Assembly: GCA_046704385.1 (NCBI GenBank)
Contig: JBJKSB010000044.1
Location: 1-15,696 of the forward strand
Reading direction: 5' to 3'
DNA: 15,696 nucleotides
Source of the DNA: GH45 sp046704385
GTDB taxonomy: Bacteria; Bacteroidota; Bacteroidia; Bacteroidales; SZUA-534
Shown here: positions 1-8,166 of the stretch, one piece after another
Layout: every line of letters begins with the position of its first letter
Numbering within the stretch: the stretch's first letter is position 1
Program-made: the position numbers and the translations under genes
The notes under the pieces: generated by a model
Told to the model about the DNA's origin: nothing
The model's input: the letters and a program-made list of their open reading frames with translations, nothing else
The model's database searches: none

Positions 1-694
1 GAATACCAAATTCCTGCATAGATTTAATAAAATAATTCAGAGTTTTGAAGAGTTCGGATTTATAGCTTTTAAAATTTTCAATCTGACTGAACTCTTCAAA
101 TTGTTCTTCGGTAAAGCTGAAGAATACCTCGTTAAAGGCATCGAGACTAAATTTGTAAATATCCTTTTCAATATCCCAGCTTTTGCCATTTTCAATTTTT
201 TGAATGGCATACTCCGACAGCCATTCGTAAATGCTTTTATTGTTTTTAATATTTTCGAAAAAACTACTGATAGTTAATTCCAGTATCGCCTTTAGGTTTA
301 ATTCAATGTTAAATCCTGAGGATAAGCCTGTTTCGTGTGTAAACGATTTTAATACTTTTTGAAAAAAGCTGTCGATGGTACTGATATTAAACTGGGAGTA
401 ATTATACAGGATTAGGTTAAGGGTTTGTTTCGACCTTAATTTTAATTGCTCGGAGGTCCAGTTAAATTTCGATATAAAATATTCAGTATTATCTGAACTT
501 TCACCCTTTGAAAGTATAAACAATTCCTTTAAAATACGGTCGCGCATTTCAGCAGTGGCTTTATTGGTAAAAGTCACAGCCAGTACTGTGCTGAATCTGA
601 TTTTAGGATCGAGCGCCAGGCTTAAATACTCGCGCGTAAGGTTAAAGGTTTTGCCGGAACCTGCCGAAGCTTTGTAAATGCTGAGGTCAGCCAT
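1..694 (-). CDS. UvrD/RecB-type helicase-nuclease, N-terminal part (runs off left edge)
   Basis: This is the N-terminal 231 residues of a superfamily 1A DNA helicase related to RecB/AddA, the helicase subunit of exonuclease V-type recombinational repair enzymes. Reading starts at the ATG at 694 and stays open to the window edge. Seen directly: Walker A ASAGSGKT at residues 9-16, which binds ATP; the motif Ia-like TFTNKATAEM at 41-50; and STIDSFFQKVL at 105-115, matching the motif Ic region (usually T-I-H-S-F) of AddA/RecB. Known of the family: a C-terminal PD-(D/E)XK nuclease domain often follows, but that part would lie outside the window. The start is 2 nt after the holA stop on the same strand, so the two are almost certainly cotranscribed. 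No Shine-Dalgarno sequence is visible. The superfamily is secure; the exact subunit (AddA or RecB) is not. Confidence 0.88.
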   Translation of the reverse strand, partial: MADLSIYKASAGSGKTFNLTREYLSLALDPKIRFSTVLAVTFTNKATAEMRDRILKELFILSKGESSDNTEYFISKFNWTSEQLKLRSKQTLNLILYNYSQFNISTIDSFFQKVLKSFTHETGLSSGFNIELNLKAILELTISSFFENIKNNKSIYEWLSEYAIQKIENGKSWDIEKDIYKFSLDAFNEVFFSFTEEQFEEFSQIENFKSYKSELFKTLNYFIKSMQEFGI

Positions 695-696
695 AA

Positions 697-1725
697 TTAG
701 ATGTGAAGAATTTTATAAACCAGTTCACGCATTAAATCTATATCGTCAATGGGCGGTGAGTCAATTCCTTTCGATTTGGTATCGTACTCACGTAAAAAAC
801 CAATGATATGTATGCATTTTGCCCGGTTATAATTTCGGGCAGCCTCAATATAATCGCGTACAAAAAAAGGATTTATTCCCAGCAGCGACCCAAGTGCTGA
901 ATTTGATTTATCTTCAGAACTATGCACCATCAGTATTTTTGTAAAATAAGAGTACAAAAAAGCAATAAGGGGAATAATGCTTTTGGTTTTAGGATTTTGA
1001 CCCAGGTGGTTGATGATGAGGTTTGATTTGTATATATCTTTTTTGCCCAGGGCCGATTGTAATTCAAAAATATTAAAATCCTTACTGATACCAATATTCT
1101 CTTCAATCTCCTTCATGGTAATGGCTTTACCTTTGGGTACAACAATAACTAATTTTTCAATTTCCTGGGCTACTTTTGATAAATTATTTCCCAAATGGCT
1201 GGCCATCAGTTCGGCAGCTTTTATATCAATAGTGTAACCTCGCTCTTTGAGGTAAGAGATAATCCAGGTTCCAACTTTATTTTCATAAATCTGTTTCGAT
1301 TCAAAAAGTATGGCGTTTTTTTCAAGTATTTTATAGATTTTCTTTCGTTTATCCAGTGATTTATCTCTAAGGTTTATTACCATTATTGTTGAGGGCGCAG
1401 GATTTTCGGCATATAATAAAAACGGATCTACCTGGTCGGCCGGTAATCCATCAATTCCTTTCAGGTTTTGAGCTTCTTTTAAAATTACAACATTGTAATT
1501 CGACATCATGGGAAATCGCCGGGCGGTGTTTAACAAGGTTCCCATATCAATATCTTTCCCATAAAGAATGGTCTGATTAAACGATTTTTCTTCATCGGGA
1601 AGAACATTTTTTTCAACATAATTGGTAATCTGATCAATGAAGTATGCTTCCTCGCCCATTAAATAATAAATAGGCTTATAAATTTTGTTCTTCAGATCGG
1701 TCATTATTTGTTCAAATGTCAGCAT
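697..1725 (-). CDS. holA: DNA polymerase III subunit delta
   Basis: 342 aa, a normal length for HolA, the clamp-loader subunit that opens the beta sliding clamp during replication. Seen: an N-terminal degenerate AAA+ fold beginning KPIYYLMGEEAYFIDQI (about 17-33), the diagnostic ARRFPMMSNYNVVILKEAQNL (68-88, clamp-contact region), a lid segment with EIEKLV (188-193) and NIFELQSALGKKD (218-230), and a helical C-terminal collar domain (about 245-342) with FFVRDYIEAARNY. As usual for delta, no intact Walker A is present, consistent with a subunit that does not hydrolyse ATP. The ATG at 1725 is the only sensible start and a good Bacteroidota promoter lies about 45 nt upstream. The downstream helicase gene follows after 2 nt, giving a two-gene replication/repair operon. 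Confidence 0.95.
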   Translation of the reverse strand: MLTFEQIMTDLKNKIYKPIYYLMGEEAYFIDQITNYVEKNVLPDEEKSFNQTILYGKDIDMGTLLNTARRFPMMSNYNVVILKEAQNLKGIDGLPADQVDPFLLYAENPAPSTIMVINLRDKSLDKRKKIYKILEKNAILFESKQIYENKVGTWIISYLKERGYTIDIKAAELMASHLGNNLSKVAQEIEKLVIVVPKGKAITMKEIEENIGISKDFNIFELQSALGKKDIYKSNLIINHLGQNPKTKSIIPLIAFLYSYFTKILMVHSSEDKSNSALGSLLGINPFFVRDYIEAARNYNRAKCIHIIGFLREYDTKSKGIDSPPIDDIDLMRELVYKILHI

Positions 1726-1769
1726 ACCAGTGTTATTGTTATAAAATATTAAAAGCTTTTGAGTAATTT

Positions 1770-1801
1770 CAAAGATACCTCAATATGTGAACCTACACAA
1801 T
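1770..1801 (-). promoter_or_regulatory. Bacteroidota-type promoter for the holA operon
   Basis: On the minus strand the -7 box TATCTTTG (1777 down to 1770) matches the Bacteroidota housekeeping consensus TAnnTTTG exactly. A -33 element ATTG lies at 1801-1798, separated by 20 nt, close to the usual spacing. Transcription would begin near 1765, giving a leader of about 40 nt before the holA ATG at 1725. Recognised by pattern only. Confidence 0.62.
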
Positions 1802-1942
1802 TTACCTTGCCTTTTATTGATAATTTAAAGGGAGTTTGAATTAGAATCGGATTAAGGTGTTGATTTATAATATTATATTTTTGAATTGGTAAGATGTTCA
1901 TGTGTTTGATTGTTTAAATGTTAAGAGATATGAATCTGAGTT

Positions 1943-1990
1943 GATGGAAAATTGGAACGATGGAAATTTGGAAAAATAGAAAATTGGAAA
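1943..1990. repeat. Three tandem 16-bp units, gatggaaaattggaaa-like
   Basis: Three head-to-tail 16-nt units at 1943-1958, 1959-1974 and 1975-1990 have the shared form (g/a)at(g/a)gaaa(a/t)ttggaa(a/c). Units 1 and 2 differ at two positions; unit 3 differs from unit 2 at three. The array lies about 50 nt before the start at 2040. One strand is nearly pure purine apart from TT/T steps. No known binding site is recognised. Confidence 0.8.
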
Positions 1991-2039
1991 GAAATACATT
2001 ATTAGCGGTATTTGATTTAAATTCTATTCAATTACTTTT

Positions 2040-2492
2040 ATGCTCCATATGGATAAATTAAATCTACCAGATTACAGTGCATTCTTAAAAGTGAATCCGG
2101 CGAAGGGAACGATATTCGATTCCATTAGGAAAAAATATGTAAAACTGACACCCGAAGAATGGGTACGTCAGAATTTTTTATGGTTTCTTAAAATTGATAA
2201 AAAATATCCCGAGGGATTACTGGCCGTTGAAACCAGCTTAAATTTAAATAATTTGCTCAGGCGATGCGATATTGTTGGATATGATAAAAATGGAAAGGCC
2301 AGGCTCATCGTTGAATGCAAAGCGCCGGGAGTAAAAATATCGCAAAAAACTTTTGACCAGATAGCCGTATATAATCTTAAATTAAAGGTTGATTACCTGA
2401 TAGTTACTAACGGGATGAATCATTATTGCTGTTTAATGAATTATGCTGAAAACTCTTACAAGTATATGGAAGACATACCTTGTTTTAATTAA
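2040..2492 (+). CDS. Solo type I restriction R N-terminal (HSDR_N_2) nuclease-like domain protein
   Basis: 150 aa consisting of little more than the N-terminal PD-(D/E)XK-like domain of type I restriction R subunits. Seen: RQNFLWFLKIDKKYP at 43-57, candidate metal and catalytic residues D77 in RRCDIVGYD and E92-C-K94 in LIVECKAP, and the RecB-like helper motif Q107-xxx-Y111. No helicase domain follows, so it is not a truncated HsdR in the usual sense. Proteins of this size beside holA are, from memory, common in Bacteroidota; their role is not established, and a DNA repair or nuclease role is inference. The ATG at 2040 is used, but the ATG at 2049 (MDKLNLPDY) is an equally good start. The stop overlaps the stop of the convergent acetyltransferase gene by 4 nt (TTAA shared). 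Confidence 0.85.
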   Translation: MLHMDKLNLPDYSAFLKVNPAKGTIFDSIRKKYVKLTPEEWVRQNFLWFLKIDKKYPEGLLAVETSLNLNNLLRRCDIVGYDKNGKARLIVECKAPGVKISQKTFDQIAVYNLKLKVDYLIVTNGMNHYCCLMNYAENSYKYMEDIPCFN

Positions 2493-3025
2493 ATTTCGTT
2501 TAATAATTGGAGAAACAGTTCATCTTCCCATCCATCAATGGTTTTAAGCCACTTTTTTTTTGTGCCGCAAATCGTAAACCCTGCATTTTTAAATAGTTCA
2601 ATGCTTTTGGAATTGTTTATTGAAATATTGCAATATAATTGGTGTAAATGCAAATGTTGAAAGCAATAGGTAATCAATAAATTTAAGGCAGCAGAGCCAA
2701 AACCCATATTCCGGTTTTGTTCATCACAAATTAATATACCTATGCCGGCACGCATGTGAAAAGGATCAAAGTCAAATAAATCAATAGCACCAATTGGAGC
2801 TGATGGGTCGTCAATTTTGGTAATAATTAATCGTAATTGTTTATTGGTATAAATATCGTTTTGTGATGTTTCAAGGTATTGTTTTAGAATGTATTTTGAA
2901 AAAGGAGTCAGGGTATTACTGACGTGCCATATTTCAGGATTATTTTCGCATGAATATAAAAATTCCAGGTCTTCAGGTTCAAGAGCCCTTAAAATAATTT
3001 TCTTATCACGTAACAACAATGCCAT
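2489..3025 (-). CDS. GNAT-family N-acetyltransferase, RimJ/RimL/SpeG-like
   Basis: 178 aa, the usual length for this family, which transfers acetyl from acetyl-CoA to an amine of a protein, polyamine or small molecule. Seen: an N-terminal beta strand KKIILRALEPEDLEFLYS (8-25) typical of RimL-like enzymes; the acetyl-CoA pyrophosphate loop R105-N-M-G-F-G110-S in motif A; and N137-NSKSIELFKNAGF (to 150), the motif B region. The substrate cannot be read from the sequence. Its ATG shares one base with the stop of the upstream OmpA/SPOR gene (TAATG), so translation is probably coupled to it. This makes an envelope role, or acetylation of a neighbour product, conceivable but unproven. Its 3' end overlaps the convergent HsdR-N gene by 4 nt. 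Confidence 0.92.
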   Translation of the reverse strand: MALLLRDKKIILRALEPEDLEFLYSCENNPEIWHVSNTLTPFSKYILKQYLETSQNDIYTNKQLRLIITKIDDPSAPIGAIDLFDFDPFHMRAGIGILICDEQNRNMGFGSAALNLLITYCFQHLHLHQLYCNISINNSKSIELFKNAGFTICGTKKKWLKTIDGWEDELFLQLLNEI

Positions 3026-5706
3026 TAATCAGGTCGGATTTTATCCATTTCAACTACAAAAGCATCATAAAATCCTTTTTGCATTACATCGTTCAAAGCC
3101 TGGCGGGCTGAGGTTTTTCCGATAAATTCTCCCCAAATGTAGCGGTAATAACCATCGGGGCTTTTAATCTCTTCAATGTCTTTTAAGCCCTTAATTTTTG
3201 ACACATCAACCGGGTTTTTCATAGCATATAACTGTATCGTATAAACTTTGCGGTTGGTGTCGGCCATTTTTGATTTAAAGAAGTTACTGCTTTTTTGTAC
3301 CAGTTGGTTGTATTCAAGATTACTTATTACCCTTGCATCGGGGAATCCGGCATCAACAACCTTATTCATAAGTGTCAGTGCTTCCGATTTATGATTAAAT
3401 CTTCCAACAGTATATAAATAACCCGATTCGGTGCGGAACATCCACACATTGGCGATATTTTCACCTGAAGTATTAAAATGCGATGGTTTTAATGGTTTAG
3501 GAGTTTCCATTAAAAAGATAGTATAGGTAAGGAATTCTTTATACTTTAACTCATCGGGAACATAGATATTTTCAATCGTAATTTGATCATTGTTTGCATT
3601 AATCACTTTCATATCCACCCGGCGGTTTAGTTTACGTCCTTCCGGATTGTCACTTCCATCGGGGTTTTTATTGATTGCAATATAATTGGTATTGCCCAAT
3701 CCTTTTGTAACAAACCTGGTGTTATCAATTCCTTTGTTATTTAAATAATCAACCACTGAACGTGCTCGTTTAACAGAAAGTTGCTGGTTATATGCGTCTG
3801 TTCCAAGTGCATCAGTATTACCATCCACTTCAATTTTAAGTGTTGGGTTTTTTTGCATCAGCTTAGCCAGTTTTTCAATTTCAACCTGCGCATCGCGGCT
3901 CAGTTTATCACTGTTATAGTCGAACAAAATACTCTTTACTGTAAAATATTCACCGGTACTTACTTCTTTAGGAACCATTTCCATGAAAGTCAGTACTTCG
4001 GGATTTTGTTCGTTCTCGCTAATATTAATGCGTTTTTCAGCTGGTTCGTATCCATCGCCAAATGCTTTTATAACGTAGGGCCCAAATTTTAATTTAGTAC
4101 GAAATTGTCCGGTGGTAGGGTCGGGGCTCAATGCAGCCACAACTTCGCCATCGGGTTTTTCAACATGGATATAAAAGGAGTGATCGAGTTCCTTATTATC
4201 CTGAAGTTTTAAATTTCCATTGAGTTCATATTCGCTGGGTACAACAATAGTTTTTGTTTCAACAGGTTGAGAAGTTCCTGTTGTGCTTGTATTACCTGCT
4301 TGGTTTTCAGTTATATTCGTATTTTCAGCCAGGTTTTGAGTTGAATCTGATTGAAAATTTAAGCTATCATTGGCAGGAGTAATGTCATTAGCAGCTACTT
4401 CGACCACCCGTTCTGTTTTTGGGAATTCGATACGATAAATCCTTTGTTGACCGCCTCCCTCAGGATATTTAGCATAATAGGCAACACTACCATCTCCCAC
4501 TGGCATATAAAAAACATCGTCGGCCAGTGAATTTATCGGGTAACCCAGATTTTGCGGTTCTGACCAATTTCCACCGGCATCTTTAGTGGTTTTAAAAATA
4601 TCGAAACCACCCATGCTGTTATGGCCTTCGGAAGCAAAATACAACGTATTCCCATTATCAGTTACAAATACCGATTCTTCAATAAATTCCGTATTGATAT
4701 CAGGGCCCAGGTTTAGGGGTGGTCCCCATTTACCTTTGTTGTCTTTTACTGAATACCAGATATCTTTCTCGCCATATCCGCCAGGTCGGTCACTTACAAA
4801 ATACAAAGTACTCCCATCGCGAGTGATGCTACCATGGGTTTCATTATCTCGTCCGCTAATTTGCTTAGGGAATTTGGTTACCGATGACCATTTTTTTCCA
4901 ACCAATTCAGAGTAATAAAGGTTATCATTACCATAATCATTGTGATACAGAATCAGAAAATCGCCGGCGTACGACATAAACGACGTTGAATAATATCCAT
5001 CTGAGGCAAGATCGCTGGTTAAATCCTTTGGTTTTTTCCATTGATTCCCTTCCCGGGTCGAATAATATACATTCTCAAAAAACAAGTTTCCGTAATCCGG
5101 GTCACGTTCTTCCTGGTATGCCGTAAATGCAATTGATTTTTCATCACCTGAAACTGCCGGATAATAATTATCGCCTTCTTCGCCAAAATCAATTTCTTCG
5201 CTTACAAATTTCACCGGATTAGCCATCATATTTTTTGCATATTCGCATGATTTAATCTGAAGGTCGAGAAAATCGTTCATATAAACATCAGAAACCTGAA
5301 TCATGGTTTTGTATTTTTTATAAGTAGCAATGGCATTATCGAGTTGACCCACCACCCGATAAGTTTTTGCCAAAAAGAACCATGCTTCTTCTGGTGCTTT
5401 ATCTTCTTTGTAGTTACCTTCTTTGTAATTTTGAGTCACACTTTGAACTGCTTTTTCAAGGTAGGGTAAAGCCTGTGCATATTGTCGTTGTACATAGGTG
5501 TAACAAAGACCAACATTAAACTCAATATTGGCATTATCCCAGCCTTTATTTATTATCTCAAGGTAAATGGGTAGTGCCAGTTCATATTCTTCATACAACA
5601 AATGTGACTCAGCTTCTTTAAAAAGGGTTTTTATTTCTTTTTCATCCTGACCATAGGTCACTGAGATTATAAAAAGAGTTAGAAGAAATAGAACACTTTG
5701 CTTCAT
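3025..5706 (-). CDS. PorE-like TPR / PD40 propeller / OmpA protein with tandem C-terminal SPOR-like domains
   Basis: 893 aa. Order of domains: a signal peptide MKQSVLFLLTLFIISVTYGQ cleaved near residue 19-20, with no lipobox cysteine; TPR-like helices (about 24-160); PD40/WD40-like propeller repeats (about 165-430), best seen in TLYFVSDRPGGYG (300-312) and TLYFASEGHNSMGGFDIF (354-371); an N/T/S/Q-rich linker (431-488); a carboxypeptidase-regulatory-like beta domain (about 491-580); an OmpA peptidoglycan-binding domain (588-705) with ILFDYNSDKL and the predicted diaminopimelate-contact pair D632 and R647; and two SPOR-like repeats (about 726-797 and 821-888). TPR-PD40-CRD-OmpA is the architecture of PorE of the type IX secretion system, although PorE is a lipoprotein and, as I recall, lacks the tail. 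The protein is probably periplasmic and tethered to the cell wall. Its upstream neighbour is a paralogue 76 nt away. A type IX role is inference. Confidence 0.9.
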   Translation of the reverse strand: MKQSVLFLLTLFIISVTYGQDEKEIKTLFKEAESHLLYEEYELALPIYLEIINKGWDNANIEFNVGLCYTYVQRQYAQALPYLEKAVQSVTQNYKEGNYKEDKAPEEAWFFLAKTYRVVGQLDNAIATYKKYKTMIQVSDVYMNDFLDLQIKSCEYAKNMMANPVKFVSEEIDFGEEGDNYYPAVSGDEKSIAFTAYQEERDPDYGNLFFENVYYSTREGNQWKKPKDLTSDLASDGYYSTSFMSYAGDFLILYHNDYGNDNLYYSELVGKKWSSVTKFPKQISGRDNETHGSITRDGSTLYFVSDRPGGYGEKDIWYSVKDNKGKWGPPLNLGPDINTEFIEESVFVTDNGNTLYFASEGHNSMGGFDIFKTTKDAGGNWSEPQNLGYPINSLADDVFYMPVGDGSVAYYAKYPEGGGQQRIYRIEFPKTERVVEVAANDITPANDSLNFQSDSTQNLAENTNITENQAGNTSTTGTSQPVETKTIVVPSEYELNGNLKLQDNKELDHSFYIHVEKPDGEVVAALSPDPTTGQFRTKLKFGPYVIKAFGDGYEPAEKRINISENEQNPEVLTFMEMVPKEVSTGEYFTVKSILFDYNSDKLSRDAQVEIEKLAKLMQKNPTLKIEVDGNTDALGTDAYNQQLSVKRARSVVDYLNNKGIDNTRFVTKGLGNTNYIAINKNPDGSDNPEGRKLNRRVDMKVINANNDQITIENIYVPDELKYKEFLTYTIFLMETPKPLKPSHFNTSGENIANVWMFRTESGYLYTVGRFNHKSEALTLMNKVVDAGFPDARVISNLEYNQLVQKSSNFFKSKMADTNRKVYTIQLYAMKNPVDVSKIKGLKDIEEIKSPDGYYRYIWGEFIGKTSARQALNDVMQKGFYDAFVVEMDKIRPD

Positions 5707-5756
5707 AATAGTTGTTTTAACATTCCCAATTCACGTTGTCAGCATGGATAATTACT

Positions 5757-5764
5757 CAAATGTA
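5757..5764 (-). promoter_or_regulatory. Possible -7 box (TACATTTG) upstream of the OmpA/SPOR gene
   Basis: On the minus strand TACATTTG matches TAnnTTTG exactly and would place transcription start about 45 nt before the ATG at 5706. No TTTG is found at the expected -33 distance; the nearest one is only 12 nt away. The gene may therefore also rely on readthrough from the paralogue upstream. Confidence 0.4.
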
Positions 5765-5782
5765 ATAGAAAATTATCAAATA

Positions 5783-7828
5783 TTAATCACGCCTGCGCCT
5801 GAAAACCACATAAACAGTCGATCCGATTATTGCTAATCCAAATACAAGGCCAAGTATGAGCGAAATATCTTTAGGAACCGATCCGTTTTCAATTGCCGAA
5901 TTATCATTATCCGCTAAATTGGCTGAAACCGCATTGCTGGTTGAATCAATACGTGTGGTTGCGACTTCGGAAACAGAATCCTTATTCTGAATTGTATCCG
6001 TATTATCAGCCTGGGCTGTAGGTTCAATATACTTGTCGTTTTTGTACAGTTCGTTCGACACCAACAATTCAGATGGAGTTATTTCTGCCGGCTTCTTTCT
6101 TTGAGAAGGTGCCGATTTGGATTCGAGTGTTTTTGTATCCAGGATTAAGGTATCATCTTCTATCATTAATTCTTCGTCAGCTTTAATTTTGTCAGCAAGG
6201 GGTTCCGGAGTTACTGCACTGTCGGGTTCAATCGGTTGAACAATATCGTTAAAAACAACCACTGTTTTCGACTGATCGTAGGAGTATTTAGGAACCGTGA
6301 GTGTATATTCAAAAGGAGGCAGGTTTGATGATTCGAATAAAGCTGTGAACTTTTTACCCCGGGGCAAAATAAACAGGAATTTTTTTGATTCAGGATCGGG
6401 AGTATAAATACCAAAAACATTATCATCACCATCGGTAATGGTAATAATTCCATCTTCGAGTAAAACTCCGGTCTGGTTCATTGCAATACCCGCAATCACG
6501 GTTTGATTTCTGACATGAGTTTCAGAAAGGTCAATCCTGAAAATGTCGTAATTTCCTATGCTGTTATTAGCATATGAGGCGTAGTAAGCTCTGCGGCCAT
6601 CTACTGAAGGGACATAATAAACATCATCATCAGGAGTATTAATAGGATATCCAAGATTTTCGGGTATCGACCAGGAGCCATTTTCCAGTACATGACTTAC
6701 AAAAATATCGAAACCTCCCATAGTATTGTGGCCTTTGGAAGCAAAAAACAACGAAGTTCCATCAGGATGAAGATAAGGACCTTCTTCATCATAGGGTGTA
6801 TTAATGTTTGGACCAAGGTTTTGTGCCCGGCTCCATTTACCGTTGGGTAACTTACGAACTCTGTATATGTCAAGCCCACCATATCCACCCTTGCGATCAG
6901 AGGTAAAAAATATTTCATCCTGATTTAGTGACATCGAAGCATGGGTTTCGCGATACTTGCTGTTAATGGGCTCAGGTAGTTTCTCAGGAACCTGCCATTC
7001 GGCTCCTTTACGGGTGCTTACGTAGATATTTCCGTCGCCATCGTCATCTTTATAAATAAAAAGCTTGGTACCATCAAATGAAAGGCCAATGGAGGCTTCA
7101 TGACCCGGGGTATTTATGTTTTCGCTGATTTTTTGACCCGGAGTGTATTTTTCCCCGTCAAAACTACTGATATAAATATCTTCAAAATACTGTCCGTCAT
7201 CGGTCATTTTTCCTCCGGTATTACCTTTCCTTTTTGAGGTATAAATCAAAATACTTTCATCGCCGGAAATACAGGGACTGTGTTCAGCGTATATTGAATT
7301 AATGTTTTTGCCAAGGTTTGTAACATTCATCTCAACCGGATTCTTAATCAAAGTTCGTGCTACCTGACAGGCTGCAAGTTCGTGGTCAATTTCTTTAAGG
7401 AATTTATGATCATCAGCATTCACCATTTGTTTTAGCTGAAGAAATGTACTTTCGGCATCGTCAAACCGGTAATTAACGTGGTAGGCTTTGCCAAGATAAA
7501 ATAAGGTTTCGATCGGGGCATTTTGCTCATTAAACGAATTGGTTTTGTAATCATCCGAAAGGTGTTTTGATGCAAACTCAAGATAAGGGATGGCTTTTAC
7601 TTTATCGATTGCTGTGTTCAGGTAGCAATACCCGGCTTTAAAATTCAGATTGGCATTATTGGGATAATCCTTTAGTAATTTTAGATATATGTTTAAGGCG
7701 GCATGATAATTACCGTCATCAATAAGATCATTACCCTGTTTATATAAATCTTCACTGGTTTGACACCAGGCTGCTCCATTAATAAACCATAAAAAAATCG
7801 CCAGCGTAAGAAACCTGAACTTTATCAT
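5783..7828 (-). CDS. PorE-like TPR / PD40 propeller protein with C-terminal membrane anchor
   Basis: 681 aa from the ATG at 7828. The frame opens 21 nt further upstream at a TTG, but starting at 7828 gives a clean signal peptide (MIKFRF, then a hydrophobic core to AAWC, cleavage near residue 22-23). Domains: TPR-like helices (about 24-160), PD40 propeller repeats (about 165-435) with IFFTSDRKGGYGGLDIYRV (306-324) and LFFASKGHNTMGGFDIFVS (360-378), a carboxypeptidase-regulatory-like domain (about 440-525), a long acidic, S/T/D-rich linker (531-650), one transmembrane helix (about 654-676) and a terminal RRRRD. It is a paralogue of the next gene: the first 430 residues align domain for domain, but OmpA and SPOR are replaced by the membrane helix. 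The topology implies a periplasmic body held by a C-terminal anchor, probably in the inner membrane. The function is unknown; a scaffold or assembly role is inferred from the family. Confidence 0.86.
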   Translation of the reverse strand: MIKFRFLTLAIFLWFINGAAWCQTSEDLYKQGNDLIDDGNYHAALNIYLKLLKDYPNNANLNFKAGYCYLNTAIDKVKAIPYLEFASKHLSDDYKTNSFNEQNAPIETLFYLGKAYHVNYRFDDAESTFLQLKQMVNADDHKFLKEIDHELAACQVARTLIKNPVEMNVTNLGKNINSIYAEHSPCISGDESILIYTSKRKGNTGGKMTDDGQYFEDIYISSFDGEKYTPGQKISENINTPGHEASIGLSFDGTKLFIYKDDDGDGNIYVSTRKGAEWQVPEKLPEPINSKYRETHASMSLNQDEIFFTSDRKGGYGGLDIYRVRKLPNGKWSRAQNLGPNINTPYDEEGPYLHPDGTSLFFASKGHNTMGGFDIFVSHVLENGSWSIPENLGYPINTPDDDVYYVPSVDGRRAYYASYANNSIGNYDIFRIDLSETHVRNQTVIAGIAMNQTGVLLEDGIITITDGDDNVFGIYTPDPESKKFLFILPRGKKFTALFESSNLPPFEYTLTVPKYSYDQSKTVVVFNDIVQPIEPDSAVTPEPLADKIKADEELMIEDDTLILDTKTLESKSAPSQRKKPAEITPSELLVSNELYKNDKYIEPTAQADNTDTIQNKDSVSEVATTRIDSTSNAVSANLADNDNSAIENGSVPKDISLILGLVFGLAIIGSTVYVVFRRRRD

Positions 7829-8101
7829 AAACAGAAGTTGAGTTAACAATTAGTTGTTTAATTTTCATCGGGCAATTTAATAAAATTGATAACAAGTAAC
7901 AATATTACCGGATAAATATAAAAACAGGTTGTAGATAGCTTCTGAAGTGTTGATCGGAATTGGTTCGCAAACCTATTTTTTCCAATGAAATTTTGGTGGT
8001 TATAAATACATTGTTATGGAAAAGCCTCCGAATCAGTTCAGAGCAAGCTGTATAGTTGTAGTTTTTCGGCTAATTGCCAACACAATACGTCTTTAAATTG
8101 G

Positions 8102-8146
8102 GGTGCATGATAATTTAATTCTACAAATCGACCCACTGCATGCACC
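8102..8146. repeat. Inverted repeat GGTGCATG / CATGCACC
   Basis: Perfect 8-bp arms at 8102-8109 and 8139-8146 enclose a 29-nt AT-rich loop. It is the first of the hairpins in this non-coding cluster. The function is unknown. Confidence 0.6.
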
Positions 8147-8166
8147 GTTTTATATTCGGTGACTGA

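Larger units (their letters stand above)
1726..2039. other. Divergent intergenic region holA / HsdR-N gene
   Basis: 314 nt without a convincing gene. It holds the holA promoter (1770-1801) and a triple 16-bp tandem repeat (1943-1990). The rest is AT-rich. I found no clear TAnnTTTG box for the rightward gene at 2040; TATTTG near 2010 lacks the two-base spacer. Confidence 0.6.

Noticed and set aside
697..1725. Plus-strand open frames at 1010-1237 and 1386-1580.
   Set aside because: They lie antisense to holA and show no recognisable protein features.
3025..7828. Calling the PorE-like genes part of a type IX secretion locus.
   Set aside because: No porP, porK/L/M/N, sprA or other core gene is in the window, neither protein has a lipobox, and such TPR-PD40 paralogues are numerous in Bacteroidota.
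7828..7849. The TTG at 7849 as start of the membrane-anchored PorE-like protein.
   Set aside because: It adds seven residues before a signal peptide that is complete from the ATG at 7828.
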